A stretch of DNA of 32,642 bases from the NCBI RefSeq assembly GCF_003172955.1, contig NZ_QGKR01000151.1, positions 1 to 32,642 of the forward strand, read 5' to 3'. Under the pieces are notes generated by a model, which was not told the origin of the DNA, did not search any database, and worked only from the letters and a program-made list of their open reading frames with translations. Shown in pieces: positions 8,290-15,678 of this stretch. Each line of letters opens with the position of its first letter. Within the stretch, counting starts at the first letter, position 1. The translations under genes were made by a program, and so were the position numbers. The DNA is from Micromonospora acroterricola. Lineage in GTDB: Bacteria > Actinomycetota > Actinomycetes > Mycobacteriales > Micromonosporaceae.

Positions 8290-8988
8290 TCAGGGCAGCT
8301 GCGGGTAGAGCGCGGCGACCCCGCCGGAGAGCCCGGCCTGGACCCGGCGGCTGGTCTCGTCGGTCACGATCTCGTAGGCGTCGGCCTCGATGCCGTCCAC
8401 ACCCAGGCGGGCGATCAGCGCGGGATCGGACTTCGGGCCGGTGATCGTGGCGGCCATGTCGGTGTCCATGTAGCCGACGTGCAGGCCGGCGACCCGGATG
8501 CCCCGCTCGGCGAGCTGGAGACGTAGGGCGTTGGTCATCGCCCACTCGGCCGACTTGGCGGCGCCGTACGCGCCGTGCAGCGGGAAGTTCACCCAGGACA
8601 GGGCGGAGAGCACGTTGAGGACCGTTCCGCCGCCGTTGTCCGCGATGACCGGGGCGAACGCCCGGATCATCGACAGCGTGCCGATGTAGTGGGTCTCCAG
8701 GTCGAGTCGGACCAGATCGAGGTCGCCGTCCATCAGGTCCGTGCGGAGATCGATGCCGGCGTTGTTGACCAGCAGGTTGACGTCCCCGGCCAGTTCGGCG
8801 GCGGCGGCCACCGAGGCGGGGTCGGTGATGTCCAGCCGCACCGGCGTCACGCCGGGCAGGTCCACGTTGTCGGGGTTGCGGGCGCCGGCGTAGACGGTGG
8901 CGCCCCGGGAGAGGAGTTCGGCGGCGAGGGTCCGGCCGAAGCCACGGTTGGCGCCGGTGACGAGGGCGGTGCTTCCGGAGATCTTCAT
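8290..8988 (-). CDS. SDR-family NAD(P)-dependent oxidoreductase
   Basis: 232 residues from the ATG at 8988. The Rossmann nucleotide-binding motif is TGANRGFG (about residues 9-16), the NNAG motif is at about 75-78, and the catalytic YGAAK (Tyr and Lys) is preceded by a Ser in SALSW. This is a classical short-chain dehydrogenase of usual length. An Arg in the dinucleotide loop (GARNP) would favour NADP(H), which I infer. The substrate is unknown. The longer frame to 9024 was rejected because it would run through a promoter and palindrome, and because conserved sequence begins at MKISGSTALVTG. The gene has no ribosome binding site, and a -10-like TAGCCT lies 7 bp before the ATG, so the transcript may be leaderless. 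It is divergent from htpG. Confidence 0.9.
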   Translation of the reverse strand: MKISGSTALVTGANRGFGRTLAAELLSRGATVYAGARNPDNVDLPGVTPVRLDITDPASVAAAAELAGDVNLLVNNAGIDLRTDLMDGDLDLVRLDLETHYIGTLSMIRAFAPVIADNGGGTVLNVLSALSWVNFPLHGAYGAAKSAEWAMTNALRLQLAERGIRVAGLHVGYMDTDMAATITGPKSDPALIARLGVDGIEADAYEIVTDETSRRVQAGLSGGVAALYPQLP

Positions 8989-8995
8989 GGGGGCC

Positions 8996-9024
8996 AGGCT
9001 ATCCACCTGACTTAGCTCCACCAA
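8996..9024 (-). promoter_or_regulatory. Predicted leaderless promoter of the SDR gene
   Basis: On the minus strand TTGGTG (9024-9019) and TAGCCT (9001-8996) are separated by exactly 17 bp. Seven bases separate TAGCCT from the ATG, which places transcription initiation at or next to the start codon. No Shine-Dalgarno sequence is present, consistent with a leaderless mRNA. Confidence 0.5.
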
Positions 9025-9030
9025 AGTCAG
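9007..9030. promoter_or_regulatory. Inverted repeat, likely repressor operator of the SDR gene
   Basis: CTGACTT (9007-9013) and AAGTCAG (9024-9030) are perfect inverted arms 10 bp apart. They overlap the predicted -35 and spacer of the SDR promoter. No regulator gene lies beside it, so the cognate factor is unknown. Confidence 0.5.
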
Positions 9031-9148
9031 CTATGTCACGGCGGCGGCACGCCCGGATCGGGAATACGACCGGACGCGGGCACAGCCCCGCCCGTGACGG
9101 CTCGTATCCTTTCCGCGAACCTCCGCACGAGCCGAGAAGGGAGACGGT

Positions 9149-11065
9149 GTGAGCAACCAGGCCGAGACGTTGGAGTTCCAGGCCGAGGCGCGTCAGCTCC
9201 TCCAGTTGGTCGTCCACTCGATCTATTCGAACAAGGACGTCTTCCTGCGGGAACTCATCTCCAACGCGTCCGACGCGCTGGACAAGCTCCGGCTGGCGAC
9301 CCTGGTCGACAAGGATCTCGTCGCCGACACCGAGGACCTGCACGTCGCCATCGAGGTCGACCGCGAGGCCCGCACCCTGACCGTGCGGGACAACGGCATC
9401 GGGATGACCCGCGACGAGGTGATCGGGCTGATCGGCACGATCGCCAAGTCGGGCACCGCCGAGCTGCTGCGCCAGCTGCGCGAGTCCGCCGACGCTCGCG
9501 CCTCGCAGGATCTGATCGGCCAGTTCGGCGTCGGCTTCTACGCCGCGTTCATGGTCGCCGACCGGGTCACCCTGCTGACCCGCAAGGCCGGCGAGACCGG
9601 CGGCACCCGCTGGGAGTCCGCCGGCGAGGGCACGTACTCGATCGAGACCGTCGACGAGGCGCCGCAGGGCACCACGGTGATCCTGCACCTCAAGCCGGCG
9701 GACGCCGAGGACAACCTGCACGACTACACCGCCGAGTGGACGATCCGGGAGATCGTCAAGCGATACTCCGACTTCATCGCCTGGCCGATCCGGATGCGCG
9801 TCGAGCGCCCCGGCGCCGACGGAGAGGCCGCCACCAGCGAGGTGCAGACGCTCAACTCGATGAAGGCGCTCTGGGCGCGGCCCCGCGACGAGGTCGACGC
9901 CAGCGAGTACCACGAGTTCTACAAGCACGTCAGCCACGACTGGGCCGACCCGCTCGAGGTCGTGCACATGAAGGGCGAGGGCGCCTTCGAGTACGAGGCG
10001 CTGCTGTTCCTGCCCAGCCACGCCCCGCTGGACATGTTCTCCCCGCAGGGCCGCCGCGGCGTCCAGCTCTACGTCAAGCGCGTGTTCATCATGGACGACT
10101 GCGAGGCGCTGGTCCCCACCTACCTGCGCTTCGTCAAGGGCGTGGTCGACGCGCACGACCTGTCGCTGAACATCTCCCGGGAGATCCTCCAGCAGGACCG
10201 GCAGATCCAGATCGTCCGCCGGCGCCTGGTCCGCAAGGTCCTCGCCGCGGTCCGGGACCTCAAGACCAACCACCCCGAGCGCTACCGCACCTTCTGGACC
10301 GAGTTCGGCGCGGTGGTCAAGGAAGGGCTGATCGACGACACCGACAACCGGGACACGCTGCTGGAGATCCTGTCGGTGGCCTCCACCAACGACCCGGCCG
10401 AGCTCACCGACCTGGCCGGCTACGTGGCACGCATGAAGGACGGCCAGAGCGACATCTGGTACGCCACCGGCGACTCCCGGGCCACCATCGAGAACTCCCC
10501 GCACCTGGAGGCGTTCCGGGCCAAGGGCCACGAGGTGCTGCTGCTCACCGACCCGGTCGACGAGGTGTGGGTCGAACGGGTCGGCCAGTACGACGGCCGG
10601 CCGCTGCGCTCGATCGCCAAGGGCGAGGTCGACCTGGACACCGACGAGGAGAAGAAGCAGGCCGAGGCCGAGCGGGAGCAGCAGCGGCAGGAGTTCGCCG
10701 CGCTGCTCGACTGGCTCGGCACCACCCTGGCCGACAGCGTCCGGGAGGTCCGCCTGTCGTCGAGGCTGACCACCTCGCCGGCCTGCGTCGTCGGCGACGC
10801 GCAGGATCTCACCCCGACCCTGGAGAAGATGTACCGGGCGATGGGCCACGAGATCCCGGCGACGAAGCGCATCCTGGAGATCAACCCGGGTCACCCGCTG
10901 GTCGCCGGGCTGCGCAAGGCCCAGGAACAGGGCGGCGACCCGGCGGCTCTGACCGAGACCGCCGAGCTGCTGTACGGCCTGGCCGTGCTCGCCGAGGGCG
11001 GCGAGCTCGCCGACCCGGCCCGGTTCACCCGGGCGCTCGCCGACCGGCTGGCCCGTACCCTCTGA
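9149..11065 (+). CDS. htpG: Molecular chaperone HtpG (bacterial Hsp90)
   Basis: 638 residues, the usual length for HtpG, from the GTG at 9149 (GAAGGGAG upstream). The N-terminal GHKL ATPase domain has the signatures NKDVFLRELISNASDALDKL, DNGIGM and GQFGVGFY. The middle domain follows, with its catalytic Arg region in NISREILQQD. The C-terminal dimerisation domain runs from about residue 510 to the end, and no MEEVD tail is expected or present. It acts in the cytoplasm as an ATP-dependent dimeric chaperone. I see no HAIR or CIRCE heat-shock operator upstream, so its regulation is unclear. A nested hairpin terminator follows 8 bp after the stop. Confidence 0.98.
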   Translation: MSNQAETLEFQAEARQLLQLVVHSIYSNKDVFLRELISNASDALDKLRLATLVDKDLVADTEDLHVAIEVDREARTLTVRDNGIGMTRDEVIGLIGTIAKSGTAELLRQLRESADARASQDLIGQFGVGFYAAFMVADRVTLLTRKAGETGGTRWESAGEGTYSIETVDEAPQGTTVILHLKPADAEDNLHDYTAEWTIREIVKRYSDFIAWPIRMRVERPGADGEAATSEVQTLNSMKALWARPRDEVDASEYHEFYKHVSHDWADPLEVVHMKGEGAFEYEALLFLPSHAPLDMFSPQGRRGVQLYVKRVFIMDDCEALVPTYLRFVKGVVDAHDLSLNISREILQQDRQIQIVRRRLVRKVLAAVRDLKTNHPERYRTFWTEFGAVVKEGLIDDTDNRDTLLEILSVASTNDPAELTDLAGYVARMKDGQSDIWYATGDSRATIENSPHLEAFRAKGHEVLLLTDPVDEVWVERVGQYDGRPLRSIAKGEVDLDTDEEKKQAEAEREQQRQEFAALLDWLGTTLADSVREVRLSSRLTTSPACVVGDAQDLTPTLEKMYRAMGHEIPATKRILEINPGHPLVAGLRKAQEQGGDPAALTETAELLYGLAVLAEGGELADPARFTRALADRLARTL

Positions 11066-11073
11066 CGGCCCGT

Positions 11074-11117
11074 CCCGGCCGGTGGGCCGCCCGCTCAGCG
11101 GGCTCCCGCCGGCCGGG
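11074..11117 (+). terminator. Nested hairpin terminator after htpG
   Basis: The outer stem is CCCGGCCGG / CCGGCCGGG (11074-11082 with 11109-11117). An inner stem GCCCGC-tca-GCGGGC sits at 11089-11103. The structure occupies the space between htpG and the ThuA-like gene and covers the only canonical start codon of the latter. Confidence 0.7.
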
Positions 11118-11798
11118 CCCCGCGCCAGGAAGGTCATTGCTGTCGACACGGTCATCTTCAGCGGGGAGGGCCCGCACGCCGACCCCTGGCACCGGCTGGC
11201 CGAGACCAGCGCGGCGATCGCCGGCCTGATCGGGGACGACGGCCCGGTGACGGTCGTGACCTCCGTCGACCGGCTCGGCGCGGCGCTCGACGGCGCGCGG
11301 CTGCTGGTGGTCAACGCCAGCGCCGACCGTTCGACCCCGGTCCCCGAGGACGGGGACTTCGCGCGGATCCTCGACGCCTTCCTGGGTGGCGGCGGCAGCC
11401 TGCTCGCCACCCACAGCGCCACGATCGCCTTTCCCGGACTGTCGGCCTGGCGGTCCACGATCGGCGCCGCCTGGGACCACGGCCGGAGCTTCCACCCGCC
11501 GATCGGCCCCAGCCTCGTCCGGCGCACCGGCGTCGAGCACCCGATCACCGCCGGCCTCGGCGACATCGAGGTGCACGACGAGCGCTACACCGACCTGGAA
11601 CTCGTCGACGGCGTCGACATCGGGCCCCTCTACGTCCACGACGAGGGTGGCGCCACCCACCCGCTCGTCTGGGCGCGCACCGTCGGGGACAACCGGATCG
11701 TCTACAACGCGCTCGGCCACGACGTCCGGTCCTACGAGTCGCCCGGCCACGTCGAGCTGCTCCACCGCATCGTCGCCTGGCTCCGCCACGACCTCTGA
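11082..11798 (+). CDS. ThuA-like domain protein
   Basis: Up to 238 residues. The sequence from about residue 19 (IAVDTVIFSGEGPHADPWH) matches the start of ThuA-like proteins, which have a glutamine-amidotransferase-like fold. Internal landmarks are GGGGSLLATHSAT in the nucleophile-elbow position, IEVHDERYTDLE, and VYNALGHDVRSYESPGH near the end. ThuA-like proteins are linked to sugar metabolism in some bacteria, but no sugar genes lie beside this one, so I give no substrate. The start is uncertain. GTG 11082 is the only standard in-frame start but falls inside the htpG terminator hairpin. AGGAAGG at 11127-11133 sits just before a non-standard ATT at 11136, with poor spacing. Confidence 0.8.
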   Translation: MGRPLSGLPPAGPRARKVIAVDTVIFSGEGPHADPWHRLAETSAAIAGLIGDDGPVTVVTSVDRLGAALDGARLLVVNASADRSTPVPEDGDFARILDAFLGGGGSLLATHSATIAFPGLSAWRSTIGAAWDHGRSFHPPIGPSLVRRTGVEHPITAGLGDIEVHDERYTDLELVDGVDIGPLYVHDEGGATHPLVWARTVGDNRIVYNALGHDVRSYESPGHVELLHRIVAWLRHDL

Positions 11799-11886
11799 AC
11801 GGCGGCCTGATCGGAAACGGTCCATCATGGTCACTGCACAGGTCGCGGTCACTCGCAACCGCTGCGCGAGCGGCCCCGCGTACCCC
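11799..11886. other. Start of the 336-bp gap between the ThuA-like and Rpf genes
   Basis: No credible gene is seen here. A 35-codon frame beginning with ATG at 11827 lacks conserved features and a convincing ribosome binding site. The rest of the gap, 11887-12134, is regulatory and described separately. Confidence 0.4.
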
Positions 11887-11902
11887 GGTGAAGAACTTCA
11901 CA
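11887..11902. promoter_or_regulatory. CRP/GlxR-type binding site upstream of the rpf gene
   Basis: GTGAAGAACTTCAC followed by A gives GTGA-N6-TCACA, the core cAMP-receptor-protein half-sites with the right spacing and only the outermost left base differing (G for T). It is centred about 40 bp upstream of TAACGT (11932-11937), a possible -10. That position is compatible with activation. CRP-family control of rpf genes is known in mycobacteria, corynebacteria and Streptomyces. Confidence 0.65.
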
Positions 11903-11931
11903 GGGGGTGGGCGACCGTCACCGACCGTGCC

Positions 11932-11937
11932 TAACGT
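11932..11937 (+). promoter_or_regulatory. Possible -10 element of the rpf promoter
   Basis: TAACGT fits the actinobacterial TAnnnT -10. It would start a transcript near 11944 with a leader of about 190 nt that contains the whole riboswitch. No clear -35 is visible, which fits an activator-dependent promoter. Confidence 0.4.
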
Positions 11938-11966
11938 CGGTCGGGTTCGCCAACGCGGACACCACG

Positions 11967-12803
<837 letters not shown>

Positions 12804-12814
12804 CGCACGAACCC

Positions 12815-12849
12815 GCGGGCGCTCGACCGGACTCCGGTCGAGCGCCCGC
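12815..12849 (+). terminator. Strong hairpin terminator after the rpf gene
   Basis: GCGGGCGCTCGACCGG and CCGGTCGAGCGCCCGC form a perfect 16-bp stem around a 3-nt loop, 11 bp after the stop codon. It is the longest perfect hairpin I found in the window. Confidence 0.9.
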
Positions 12850-12880
12850 AGGCGTGTGTCGAGCAGGGCGCCCGATCCGG

Positions 12881-13246
12881 TCAGGCGGCCGAGGCGGTCG
12901 CCTGTGGACGCGCCGACACCGGGCCGGCCGACCAGGCCCGGCGCGCGGCCGGAGCGCCCTCCGGGGACCGGTCGGCGTGTGCGGCGCCGGCTTCCTCGCT
13001 CTGCTCCCGGGCGACTGTGGACGGTGTCTCGGCCGCGCCGCGGGCCAGCCGGAGCGACTGTTCCGCGCTGCTGCGCGCGGCGCATGGCCACGGTTGGTCG
13101 GCGCAGAGCAGGTTGTGGCAGGCGCCGTTCTCGTCCGGCTCGTGGGCGCTGAGCACGTCGACCGCGAGCTGCCAGAGCAGCGGGTCGGTCACGTCGCCGG
13201 GGCGCTGCTCACGGCGGCTCGGACGGTTGCTGGTGTCGTCGGACAT
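12881..13246 (-). CDS. Small conserved-looking hypothetical protein with a Cys cluster
   Basis: 121 residues from the ATG at 13246, with GGGGGGA upstream. The N-terminal half carries a compact region, DPLLWQLAVDVLSAHEPDE then GACHNLLCADQPWPCAARSS, with three Cys in the pattern CxxxxCxxxxxC. The C-terminal half (about 68-121) is Ala/Pro/Ser/Arg-rich and probably disordered. There is no signal peptide or TM segment. The Cys cluster could bind a metal or be redox-active, but I know of no function. It lies downstream of dinB on the same strand and has its own upstream region with an inverted repeat at 13267-13283. Confidence 0.65.
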   Translation of the reverse strand: MSDDTSNRPSRREQRPGDVTDPLLWQLAVDVLSAHEPDENGACHNLLCADQPWPCAARSSAEQSLRLARGAAETPSTVAREQSEEAGAAHADRSPEGAPAARRAWSAGPVSARPQATASAA

Positions 13247-13266
13247 GGTGGTCCCCCCTGTCAGGC

Positions 13267-13283
13267 TGATCCCCACAAGATCA
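13267..13283. promoter_or_regulatory. Inverted repeat upstream of the small Cys protein gene
   Basis: TGATC and GATCA arms are separated by 7 bp and lie 20-40 bp before the ATG at 13246. This is a possible operator. The short arms make chance occurrence plausible. Confidence 0.3.
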
Positions 13284-13333
13284 CCGCTCGGGCTGGCGCT
13301 AAACCTCGCGGATGCTGTGATGTGCGCCGCCGC

Positions 13334-14527
13334 TCAGTCCGGCAGCAGGGGCATCTCGACGCCCGGCTCCCGGCCGAGCAGCACCGCGCGGGTCAGCGCC
13401 GCCGATCCGAACCGGTCGCGGACCGCGTCCACCGCGGCGTCCAGCTCGGCACCCGGATCGTGCGCGAACGGCAGCTCCGGCTGGACCGGGTTGTCGTCCA
13501 GGTTGCCGACCGACACCCCGATCAGCGTGACACCCCGCCGGTCGATCTCCGGCAGGGCGGCGCGCAGCAACGCCCGCGCGGCGGCGAGCAGCGGCGTGGT
13601 GTCCGCGGTCGCCTTGCGGACGGTGTGGGAGCGGGTGGCCCGGGTGTAGTCGCCGAAGCGCAGCCGCAGCACCACCGTGCGCCCCGACCGTCCGGCCCTC
13701 CGCATCCGCCGGGTGACCCGGTCGACCAGGCCGGCCAGGATGGCGTCCAGCTCCGCCGGCGCGTGCGGCGCACGGCCCAGCGCGTGCTGCGCCCCCATCG
13801 AGCCGCGCCGGCGGCCGACCTGCACCGCTCGCGGGTCCCGGTTGTGCGCCAGGGCGTGCAGGTGCCGGCCGGCGCCCGCACCGAGCAGCGACACCAGCGC
13901 CGCCTCGCCGAGCCGGGCCACCTCGCCGACGGTACGGATCCGCCGTTCCCGCAGCTTCGCGGCGGTGACCGGGCCGACGCCCCAGAGCCGTTCCACCGGC
14001 AGCGGGTGCAGGAACGCCAGCTCGGCGTCGGGCGCGACGACCAGCAACCCGTCCGGCTTCGCCACCCCGCTGGCCACCTTCGCCAGGAACTTCGTGCGGG
14101 CCACCCCCACCGTGATCGGCAGGCGCACCCGCTCCTGGACCTCCCGGCGTAGCCGCTCGGCGATGTCGGCCGGCGGCCCCACCAGCCGGCGCAGGCCGCC
14201 CACGTCCAGGAACGCCTCGTCGATGGAGAGCCCCTCGACCAGCGGGGTGGTCTGCCGGAAGATCTCGAACACCGCCCGGCTGGCCGCCGTGTACGCCGAC
14301 ATCCGGGGCGGCACCACGATCGCGTCGGGGCAGAGCCGGCGCGCCTGCTGGCCGCCCATCGCGCTGCGGACGCCCCGCGCCTTCGCCTCGTAGCTGGCCG
14401 CGAGCACCACGCCACCGCCGACGATCACCGGCCGCCCCCGCAGGCGCGGATCGTCACGCTGCTCGACCGACGCGTAGAAGGCGTCCAGGTCGGCGTGCAG
14501 GATGCTGGCCCCGGACGACACGTACAC
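13334..14527 (-). CDS. dinB: DNA polymerase IV (Y-family translesion polymerase)
   Basis: 397 residues from the GTG at 14527; a second GTG at 14521 is possible, and no ribosome binding site is visible for either. The N-terminal palm has HADLDAFYASVE and GLSIDEAFLDV, which supply the catalytic carboxylates, and SYEAKARGVRSAM is the fingers motif. Helix-hairpin-helix thumb sequence follows (LWGVGPVTAAKLRERRIRTV), then the little-finger domain (about 235-350). The C-terminus LPFAHDPG may act as the sliding-clamp-binding motif (QPELPF), which I infer. It performs error-prone bypass of damaged template. A LexA-like box overlaps its start. It ends about 70 bp downstream of the GNAT pair, so readthrough from that operon is possible. 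Confidence 0.95.
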   Translation of the reverse strand: MYVSSGASILHADLDAFYASVEQRDDPRLRGRPVIVGGGVVLAASYEAKARGVRSAMGGQQARRLCPDAIVVPPRMSAYTAASRAVFEIFRQTTPLVEGLSIDEAFLDVGGLRRLVGPPADIAERLRREVQERVRLPITVGVARTKFLAKVASGVAKPDGLLVVAPDAELAFLHPLPVERLWGVGPVTAAKLRERRIRTVGEVARLGEAALVSLLGAGAGRHLHALAHNRDPRAVQVGRRRGSMGAQHALGRAPHAPAELDAILAGLVDRVTRRMRRAGRSGRTVVLRLRFGDYTRATRSHTVRKATADTTPLLAAARALLRAALPEIDRRGVTLIGVSVGNLDDNPVQPELPFAHDPGAELDAAVDAVRDRFGSAALTRAVLLGREPGVEMPLLPD

Positions 14528-14534
14528 ATGTTCG
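14521..14534 (-). promoter_or_regulatory. SOS-box-like sequence overlapping the dinB start codon
   Basis: On the minus strand CGAACATGTGTACG matches the actinobacterial LexA box core CGAAC-N4-GTTCG at all but one position (A for the second T in the right arm). It covers the GTG at 14527. If the transcript is leaderless, LexA binding here would block initiation. Confidence 0.45.
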
Positions 14535-14594
14535 CATGGCGCGGACGATCACCACACTGACCTGGGCGAACGCGACCGTCGCGACCGGCGGCGT

Positions 14595-15107
14595 CTAGGG
14601 CGCGGGTGCGGCGTCCGATCGCGTCGTGTAGTGCCGCAGTGACACGGCGCTGCCGTCCGGGGTGGTCCACGGCGCCGTGCTGGTGCCGGTGCACCGCCAC
14701 CCGGTGCGCTCGTACACGGCGGTGGCCGCCGTGTTGCCGGCGACGACCTCGAGCACCAGATCCGTCCCGCGTCTGCTCGCCCACCGCCGGGCCCGGTCCA
14801 GCAACGCGTCGCCCAGGGCCCGCCCGCGGGCGCTCGGCACCACGAACAGGCGCACCACCTCGGCCGTCGGCCGGGCCGGCGGCACGTCCGGCGGGTCGGG
14901 CACCCGGTGCACCGCCACGTGCCCGACGACCGCCGTGTCGGCGTCGACGGCGACCCACGCCCGCGCCGGGAGGGGCTCGCGCAACCAGCGGTGCGGGTCG
15001 GCGGGCCAGTTCAGCGGGTACCGGTCGACCTCGTGGACGACGGCCAGCGCTGCGACACAGGCGTCGAGGTCGGCGGCGCGGCGACGGCGGATGCGCGGTG
15101 GGGTCAC
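14595..15107 (-). CDS. GNAT-family N-acetyltransferase
   Basis: 170 residues from the GTG at 15107. It has the GNAT fold: an N-terminal IRRRRAADLDACVAALAVV, a central VRLFVVPSARGRALGDALLD containing an acetyl-CoA-binding loop of R/Q-x-x-G-x-A/G type (here ARGRALG), then GNTAATAVYERTGW, a common GNAT C-terminal motif. Its start overlaps the stop of the upstream GNAT gene (GTGA), so the two are translationally coupled. The acceptor substrate is unknown. Frames extending upstream to 15200 lie inside the neighbouring GNAT gene and are rejected. Confidence 0.88.
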   Translation of the reverse strand: MTPPRIRRRRAADLDACVAALAVVHEVDRYPLNWPADPHRWLREPLPARAWVAVDADTAVVGHVAVHRVPDPPDVPPARPTAEVVRLFVVPSARGRALGDALLDRARRWASRRGTDLVLEVVAGNTAATAVYERTGWRCTGTSTAPWTTPDGSAVSLRHYTTRSDAAPAP

Positions 15108-15622
15108 AGGTCGTCGAACGGGCTGGCGTAGCGGAACCCGCCCCGGATCGACTCGTGCCAGGCGCTCAGCGGGCGGGCCTGGAAGTACTGCGGCCCCCAC
15201 GCCTGGGGTGGGGTGACGCCCAGCTCGACGGCGGGTCGGAACCCGAAGCGCGGGTAGTAGTCGGGATGCCCGAGCAGCACCACCAGCGGCTCGTCCCGGG
15301 CGTCGGCCGCGCCGAGCACCGCGTGCATCAGCGCCGAGCCGACCCCGCGTCGCTGCCAGTCGGGCAGCACGCCGAGCGGTCCCAGGCCGAGTGCCACCGG
15401 CTGGCCGGCCACCCGCCCGCGGGTGGCCACCACGTGCCCCACCACCTGCCCGTCCGGGCCGGTCGCCACCAGGGAGTACGCGGGCAGCCAGTCCTCGTCG
15501 GCGCGCAGCGCGTCGACGAGCGTCGCCTCGACCGGTACGCCACCGTCCGGCGCGGTGAAGGCGGCGGCGTGAACCGCGCGGATGGCGTCGACATCAGCGG
15601 GCGTCTCGCGTCTGATCAGCAC
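15104..15622 (-). CDS. GNAT-family N-acetyltransferase (YhbS-like)
   Basis: 172 residues from the GTG at 15622 (VLIRRETPADVDAIRAVH). The acetyl-CoA loop is in LGVLPDWQRRGVGSALMHAV (Q/R-x-x-G-x-G), and the PDYYPRFGF segment together with the C-terminal tail resembles YhbS-type acetyltransferases. There is no signal or TM segment, so it is cytoplasmic. It sits 56 bp downstream of the glutamate-synthase-like gene and overlaps the next GNAT by GTGA. Two coupled GNATs may act on related substrates, which I infer from arrangement alone. Confidence 0.9.
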   Translation of the reverse strand: MLIRRETPADVDAIRAVHAAAFTAPDGGVPVEATLVDALRADEDWLPAYSLVATGPDGQVVGHVVATRGRVAGQPVALGLGPLGVLPDWQRRGVGSALMHAVLGAADARDEPLVVLLGHPDYYPRFGFRPAVELGVTPPQAWGPQYFQARPLSAWHESIRGGFRYASPFDDL

Positions 15623-15678
15623 GGCGCCACGATACGGTGCCCCCGGGCGCGGGCTCCACGGGTTATCGGCGAGCGCGG

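Noticed and set aside
9060..9148. HAIR or CIRCE heat-shock operator upstream of htpG
   Set aside because: No inverted repeat matching CTTGAGT-N7-ACTCAAG or the CIRCE arms is present.
8999..11566. 855-codon minus-strand frame opposite htpG
   Set aside because: It is a codon-position shadow of htpG, low-complexity in composition, with no domain. HtpG on the plus strand matches its family over its full length.
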